Shown: positions 54,744 to 60,000 of the stretch, piece after piece
Position numbering within the stretch: the first letter of the stretch is position 1
Layout: each line of letters opens with the position of its first letter
Assembly: GCF_008831285.2 (NCBI RefSeq)
Contig: NC_045140.1
Coordinates: 19,902,370-19,962,369, forward strand
DNA from: Nymphaea colorata
Taxonomy: Eukaryota; Streptophyta; Magnoliopsida; Nymphaeales; Nymphaeaceae
DNA: 60,000 nt
Direction: 5' to 3'
The notes under the pieces: model-generated
Databases searched by the model: none
What the model was told of the DNA's origin: nothing
The model's input: the letters and a program-made list of their open reading frames with translations, nothing else
Program-made: the position numbers and the translations under genes

Positions 54744-55651
54744 TATTATTAATGAACCCCATACAACAAAAGGGAAAGCAGTCCTGTGAAACCTGGGAAC
54801 TGCTCTAAGATCTTGATGAAGCAACGTGGGCACCATCAAGTTAAAAATGTCAATTAGATGCAATTGAAATACATGGCTGACTGGTTGACACGACCAATGC
54901 ACGGCCAACTAAATGCATTGGTATAATGGTCAGTTTTACGAGGTTACTCGTTAGACATAAAGAAACTCACTGAAAACATGCAATAGTAGACAAGTGCATT
55001 AAAGGGATGTGATGTGAATGAAATGTGATCGTCTCATTTTGAGCGCAAAAGATACGATGAACCCCCTTACAACAAAAGGGAAAGCAGTCTTGTGAGACGT
55101 GGAAACTGCCCTAGGATCTTGATGAAGCAACATGCGCACCATCAAGTTAAAAATGTTGGTTAGATGCAATTAAAATAAATGGCTGACTGGTTGACACGAC
55201 TAATGCATGGCCAACTAGATGCATTGGTATAATGGTCAGTTTCAGGAGCTTATGCGTATGGCACAAGGAAAGTCAATGAAAAACATGCAATACATGACAA
55301 GTGCGCTTAAGGGATGTTATGTAAATGATCTGTGATCGTGTCATTTTGAGCGAAAAGGATACGATGAACCCCCTTACAACAAAAGGGAAAGCAGTCGTGT
55401 GAGACATTAGGATCTTGATGAAGCAACACGTGCACCATCAAGTTAAAAATGTCAGTTAGATGCAACTGAAATAAATGGCTGACTGGTTGAGATAACCAAT
55501 GCATGGCCAACTAGATGCATTGGTATAATGGTCAGTTTTAGGAGGTTACTTGTTAGACAAAAGGAAAGTCTCTCAAGGGATGTTATGTAAATGATATGTG
55601 GTCGTGTCATTTTGAGCGAAAAAAGATACGATGAACCCCTTACAACAAAAG

Positions 55652-55786
55652 GTTGCGGACGTGAACATAGGATGCGCCTTGAAGTCTAGCGGGAGATCTA
55701 ACTTGTACGCCAGCTTTCCCATCCTCTTGACCACATTAAATGGCCCTTCATACTTTCTGACCCGTGCTCGTTGTCGCCCACGGAAG
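55652..55786 (-). pseudogene. Ty3-gypsy pol fragment (end of integrase region)
   Basis: About 45 codons on the minus strand. RVRKYEGPFNVVKRMGKLAY followed by KLDLPLDFKAHP is typical of the C-terminal integrase region of plant Ty3-gypsy polyproteins. It has no catalytic domains. It is fused in the same frame to copia-derived sequence on one side and, on the other, runs straight into the 306-bp satellite near CCTTACAACAAAAGG. It is a broken relic. Confidence 0.7.
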
Positions 55787-56395
55787 ACGCCTTTGTTCTT
55801 TAGCTTCCACACGGGAGTAGACATCTTCAATACTAAATGCTTCTTTAGAATTAAGAATTTGACTCCTTACATTTTCGAATTCATCGTTCAGTCCTGCTAA
55901 GAATAGGAATATCATATTCTCCCATTCTTCAGCCACATAATGCATCTGGTCTTGGGGACTTTAAGATTACATAAATATCTGTGACCGAGAGATCCCCTTG
56001 CCGAAGAGCATACACATCCTTCATCAGTTGATACACTCGAATCTTCATCTTCTTCTGGTCATACATTTGTTCCAAAATAATCCACATATCTCTCGCAGTC
56101 TTCTTACGAAGAATGAGAGGTTGAATATCAGAAGATACAGATAGAGAATTGACAATCCAAGTTTTTATTTGGTTGTCTTCAAGGAACCAAGTATCCCAAG
56201 CCGCACTAGTCGCAACAGGTTCAACCTTTCTCCCATTCAGATAGGCAATACGGCCTCGACCAGCAATCGCCATGGTGATGGCAGCGGACCATTGAAGGTA
56301 ATTTTTCTTGGTGAGCCGAATGGTAGTAACATGAACGGGGAAAGTCGATGAAAAGCGTGATCAGTATTGACTGTAGAGGAAGAAGAATCAGCCAT
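55787..56395 (-). pseudogene. Ty1-copia gag, frameshifted and truncated
   Basis: Minus-strand gag of the UBN2 type found in plant copia elements. It starts at ATG 56395-56393 (MADSSSS), loses frame near 56350, and continues in another frame with MAIAGRGRIAYLNGRKVEP and WIILEQMYDQKKMKI. A second frame change occurs at about 55935-55965, after which HYVAEEWENMIFLFLAGLND and EDVYSRVEAKEQRR follow. The zinc knuckle, protease, integrase and reverse transcriptase are absent because the gypsy fragment replaces them at about 55787. It is not functional. Confidence 0.85.
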
Positions 56396-56568
56396 GGTCA
56401 CCAACTAATACCGACGGCAACCCTGAACGATGAAACCACAAATCTGTTGCAGCCGGAATCGGTGGCAACAATGGAAGCGGCGGCGACGGTGGAACAAGGG
56501 CAGTGAGCAATGGAACGGTTAGGGCCAGAACTTCACGGCCGGCAAAAAATTTCACAAACTAAACCTGA
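56396..56568 (-). other. Copia untranslated leader
   Basis: Sequence between the primer-binding site and the gag start. GC-rich in parts (GGCGGCGACGG on the plus strand), with no separate ORF. Length of about 170 nt is normal for such a leader. Confidence 0.6.
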
Positions 56569-56579
56569 CTCTGATACCA
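56569..56579 (-). other. Primer-binding site for initiator tRNA-Met
   Basis: Minus strand TGGTATCAGAG directly follows the LTR end (TTTCTACA). It is the standard primer-binding site of plant Ty1-copia elements and fixes both the orientation and the LTR boundary. Confidence 0.92.
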
Positions 56580-56825
56580 TGTAGAAACAATAGAAACACG
56601 AGAAATAAAGATCGTACACGGATGTAACGTGGAAAACCCTCAACGAGAGGGAAAAACCACGGGTGAGGAGGTCTGGTGCCCACTAGCCGCCAGACTCTCT
56701 CTCTCTTAGAACTTCATTAACACCAGAAATTAGGGTTACACGTCTTTAAGCCCAACAAGGGCTACAAGCTGAATCGGGTCTAGATCCAGACCCGGTCCCA
56801 AGACCCATCTTTACATGCTTCAACA
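56580..56825 (-). mobile_element. Ty1-copia 5' LTR, 246 bp
   Basis: Reads TGTTGAAGC...TTTCTACA on the minus strand, giving the TG...CA ends of an LTR. It contains GTGGTTTTTCCCTCTCGTTG and GGGTTTTCCACGTTACATCC, typical of copia LTRs. The 3' LTR is absent: downstream the element changes into a gypsy fragment and satellite. The candidate target duplication would be AGACG (56826-56830) but has no partner. Confidence 0.85.
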
Positions 56826-57158
56826 AGACGTTTACTGCAACAACTAACAGAAATCCTCTAGACCTGACGTATATTTCATGAAGAAAATTTCAGATATAAA
56901 ATGACTGAACTAACATCGTCAACAACATGTGAGGGCTGCACTAGAGGACTTGTTTACCCAATTTGGACTTGTTTGAAAGACTTCAGATCTTCCGTGACTT
57001 AGAAATCTTCTTCTAGCTCACCAATTGCGATCCATGATCATTGACAACAACAACTCGGAATAGACAAGTATGCTCCATGCTCCATAACCTTCACCAGCAA
57101 TCAGATCCCTGATCATCCACCAATGGCTACTTCCTTGCAGAAATCAGATGTATACCTA

Positions 57159-57226
57159 GAAAAAAAATAGAAAGTAAAGAAGGAAGAGGGGAAGAAGTGA
57201 GGAAGAAGAAAAAGAAGTAGAAGACC
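57159..57226. repeat. Polypurine tract
   Basis: Nearly pure A/G on the plus strand (GAAGAGGGGAAGAAGTGAGG and similar). Low-complexity sequence about 330 bp beyond the copia LTR. Confidence 0.75.
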
Positions 57227-58034
57227 TGGTGGTGTCAGGCCAAGGTGGGTTTGTCAGCTCTGAAAGGGAATTGATCTTCATTCGCCCTAATTCCATATTA
57301 ATGAGGATTAGGGGCAGCTAAACAAAATTACAATAAAGGTCCACAAAAGAAATAAAATAACAAGGATAACTCCTGTTTACACTCATTTGCTGATAATGAA
57401 TTATGGCAAAGACTTCAACAGAGTGAATGTATGCTGGGTTCATCAATGCATTCAAATGTGGCAAATGATAGACCTGCTCAACTTCAATTAGATGATAATC
57501 CACTAGAATGCATAGTAGTTGTTTAACTAGTCATATGTTGTCGTTGAAACTGTGTAATATTTAGGTTTTTTACTAGAGAATGGAGGTTCTTATCATCATT
57601 CATCAATAAAGCGAAACTAGGAAGGGGGAATAGCCTTATGATTTCACTAGAAAAAGCTTAGTAGGAGTAGGGTTATCTGCTGCAAGTAGTGGCAATCTAT
57701 TGCTTACATCCAGAATAAAATATTTGTTTGGGAATAGGAACCTGTTAACTATAGATTCAGCTATTTTTACCTTTACTAGTAGCCTGTGGGTGCAAGTCTT
57801 CAGTTGAGTTCACGTGGAAAAATCTCAAATATCCTGTCTCCATGGTCACTGATGGTACATTTTTGCAGGTCTCACTGACAGGTACATATGCAATAGATAG
57901 TGGTGTGATCTTATGCTTTCTCTACTTTGAATAATTTTGCAAATGTTTGAGCTTTTTGGTCACTCATTTCATATTTTATGTTGTTGCAGAAAAACATGTT
58001 CATATTTAATCATTATTTCATTTATCAGGTGCCC

Positions 58035-58150
58035 TTACCATATAATCAACACAATGTCAAGATTAGTTAAAGTGCATAAAGGAACAGAAAAATTACCATA
58101 TAATCAACAGGATGTGAAAATTACTTAAAGTGCATAAAAGAACACAAAAA
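58035..58150. repeat. 58-bp tandem duplication
   Basis: Two copies starting TTACCATATAATCAACA at 58035 and 58093, both with TTAAAGTGCATAAA. They differ by a few substitutions. Confidence 0.9.
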
Positions 58151-60000
58151 GCAATGCTTGGATGTTGACTGAAGTAAAAATGCTCATATTTAATATGCTA
58201 AGATAAAGATTTCGTTGCCATATGTAAATTAAATTGTGTTGTAAATTATAGCTGAAATATGTGACCCATTTTTTTTCCTGGATTGGTATTTTATTTCCAA
58301 TTTCAAGGATCTAAATTGATGCTGCGATAAAGCTTGCACTTCCTATAGCTTTTTTTTTTTCGGTCCTTTCTGTTGACCCTTTTTCCTTTAAAATAAATAC
58401 TTGGTGTTTACCTTGACCTTTTTATTTCTTGGTTTTATCTATAGTTCTTGACAGACATAATAAGGACGTCATGTGTTCGTTCATGATTTGTTTGTTTGAA
58501 TCCTACATGATTTTCCACATGTTTGAACCCATATGTAATGGTGGATTCAATGGATTGTGTTCAACTTATATGGCAATTATGAAATATACTAGCACTTTGA
58601 GTATGTCAGGGAGGTGCAACAGGTATGCTTTTGTAGGCTGTGCTTATTGTTGCTGTTGTTGTATACTGGATCGATTCATTGTCACTTCAAACTCCCATGT
58701 TGCTCTATATTTCTATTTCAAGCTAGCTTTCTGGATATGGGGCTAAAACTAGTTCGATTGTTTTGACTCAAATCACTGTATATGTGTGAATCTGAGACTT
58801 TCCCATTTTGCTATCGTTAAGCTTCCACAGGAAATCAAAGCTTGAGAGATTTTGGCAAATAGTGGCAATGTTTAAAGCCACATTTGATGTGCTCTCTCTC
58901 CCCATCTACCACAGGTGATCAGGTATGCAGTAGTGTGTAAATGTATTTAACTGAATGTAAACTATTCTTTCGGATGTCATGTTTCTAATATTTCATTAAT
59001 ATGAAAAAGTTCCAGGTAGTTCTTTCTTCTCCCCATAGGGATAGGCTGCAACCAAATGATTAGTCATTAGTGGCCTGAGAGATCAGTGGCCTTCAATTCG
59101 TGTTATGTTTGAACCTGCTTCCTAGCCCTTTGTCTCATTAGGGATATTGGAAATCAAGGACTGAAATAATATATCTGACCTAATAAATCTTCTAAGAAAC
59201 TTGATGAACATGTAATTATTTTATGTCGTTTTTCTCAATGCAATAAATAAAATAATCGTTTAAAATTGTAAAAAGCCTTTTTTAATGTTAACATAAAAAA
59301 ACACAACAAATGTGTTTGTTTGCGTTTTTTTTTTTCATTTTATTCATTTGTTCAGGTTTTTCTTAATGACAAACTGTTTTTTGTCATTTTCTAATTTTTA
59401 TTTGTTGCAAATATACTTATTTTTTGATGTTTGTATTATTAGTCTAACACTTATTTTATTTTCCCTTATTTTTATTTTTTTTTAAATTTTTAAAACTCAC
59501 CAGATTTTCCGTATTTTTCCTTTTTTTCAAGCTCGCCGTATTAGACCCAAGATAAACCTTGTTGTTTAAAACACCCAAAAAGTTTTTTGTGACTATGGTT
59601 CACGTCATACAACCTCTAACTGTATATGCATGGTTTAAGTTGTACCATCATCAATTTCTTTTGTCTGACCCCACATGGGTATGGCTGCTTGATGTATTGG
59701 ATTCATAAATTTGTTTGGCTAGTCTACTCTTCCTTTCAATGTGTAAGATGAGGTTTGCAAATAGTGACATGAGAGTAGGTAATGCATCGTTACATTGGCT
59801 CTAATGGCAAATTGATGGGTCAACTTCAGTAAAAAACTGCAACTATGGATGTCAGTCTCAGTATCTTCAACTTATCAATATGTACATATGCAAAGGTGGT
59901 ACTGCTTGTCTCTTGCCAATGACAACAGGCCTGCTGTATTCTTGAGTCTGTTCCGGTTTACCTGAATTGCTTTTAAAATATCTCGTCTATATCTGCTCTC

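Larger units (their letters stand above)
48531..55651. repeat. ~306-bp satellite array, about 23 units
   Basis: CTAGATGCATTGGTATAATG (or near variants) starts units at 48531, 48837, 49144, 49452, 49758, 50054, 50379, 50686, 50993, 51299, 51571, 51878, 52184, 52490, 52794, 53090, 53395, 53701, 54008, 54314, 54620, 54909, 55215 and 55511. Most spacings are 304-308. Exceptions are local indels, such as a 31-bp duplication at 50293-50354 and a shortened unit at 51299. ORFs of 74-82 codons on the minus strand recur with the unit and are not genes. The array ends at a retrotransposon fragment. Confidence 0.96.
56826..60000. other. No recognisable gene
   Basis: AT-rich sequence. A plus-strand purine tract lies at 57159-57226. 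The frame at 58429-58746 (105 codons) is Cys- and Phe-rich, lacks any family signature and has no clear promoter or splice context. Several AG/GT pairs could be read as tiny exons but none forms a homologous protein. Could be intron or intergenic sequence. Confidence 0.6.

Noticed and set aside
49393-54908. Minus-strand ORFs of 62-82 codons in the 306-bp satellite
   Set aside because: Same reason as the larger satellite: they follow the unit period and have different frames and lengths where units mutate.
48531-55511. tRNA genes in each 306-bp unit, suggested by TGGTATAATGGTCAG
   Set aside because: Only an A-box match is present; no box B, acceptor stem or anticodon arm can be made.
18035-55651. 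CRISPR-like arrays
   Set aside because: Repeats are long and contiguous with no unique spacers, and the genome is a plant nuclear one.
55748-56395. Functional gag gene
   Set aside because: At least two frame changes and loss of everything downstream of gag.
58429-58746. 105-codon plus-strand ORF
   Set aside because: No family signature, AT-rich context and a non-ATG start; likely chance.
58905-58932. 8-bp micro-exon between CTACCACAG and GTATGC
   Set aside because: Good-looking splice signals, but no flanking exons to connect it to.

Overview
This is a window of a flowering-plant nuclear genome. The evidence is a multi-exon plant-type MTR4 RNA helicase gene with GT-AG introns, plant Ty1-copia and Ty3-gypsy retrotransposon remnants, tRNA-derived SINE-like units and very large AT-rich satellite arrays. 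I cannot name the species from the sequence.

Layout. (1) 1-13204, minus strand: the 5' two thirds or more of an MTR4 (DExH9-type) exosome helicase gene. Twelve coding exons (about 817 codons) can be traced base by base and all twelve splice together in frame. The last part of the gene lies beyond position 1. Its long intron 2 carries a 696-bp non-autonomous DNA transposon with an 8-bp target duplication. (2) 13205-18030: 5' UTR and promoter of MTR4, a tandemly repeated SINE-like unit, and a weakly supported start of a plus-strand gene near 15.8-17.2 kb. (3) 18035-46293: a 28-kb satellite array with a basic unit of about 1276 bp. Each unit is itself made of roughly 62-bp boxes carrying dyad symmetry plus about three 285-bp subrepeats. 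The array runs into a 100-N assembly gap (46294-46393). (4) 46394-46648: a GC-rich transposon end. (5) 46649-48530: AT-rich degenerate repeats. (6) 48531-55651: a second, unrelated satellite of about 306 bp per unit, with higher-order duplication. (7) 55652-56825: a Ty3-gypsy pol fragment fused to a broken Ty1-copia gag, followed by the copia primer-binding site and LTR. (8) 56826-60000: AT-rich sequence with no recognisable gene.

Only MTR4 is a confidently functional gene. Everything from 18 kb to 57 kb looks like repeat or heterochromatic sequence. The small ORFs in the satellites recur because the repeat recurs, and I do not call them genes. The most interesting signals are paired substitutions that keep dyad symmetry in the satellite boxes, the nested and higher-order organisation of both satellites, the copia/gypsy chimera at the satellite edge, and CT microsatellites placed close to several MTR4 splice sites. 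Small-indel density rises towards the gap, so the last satellite copies should be treated as possibly mis-assembled or unpolished.
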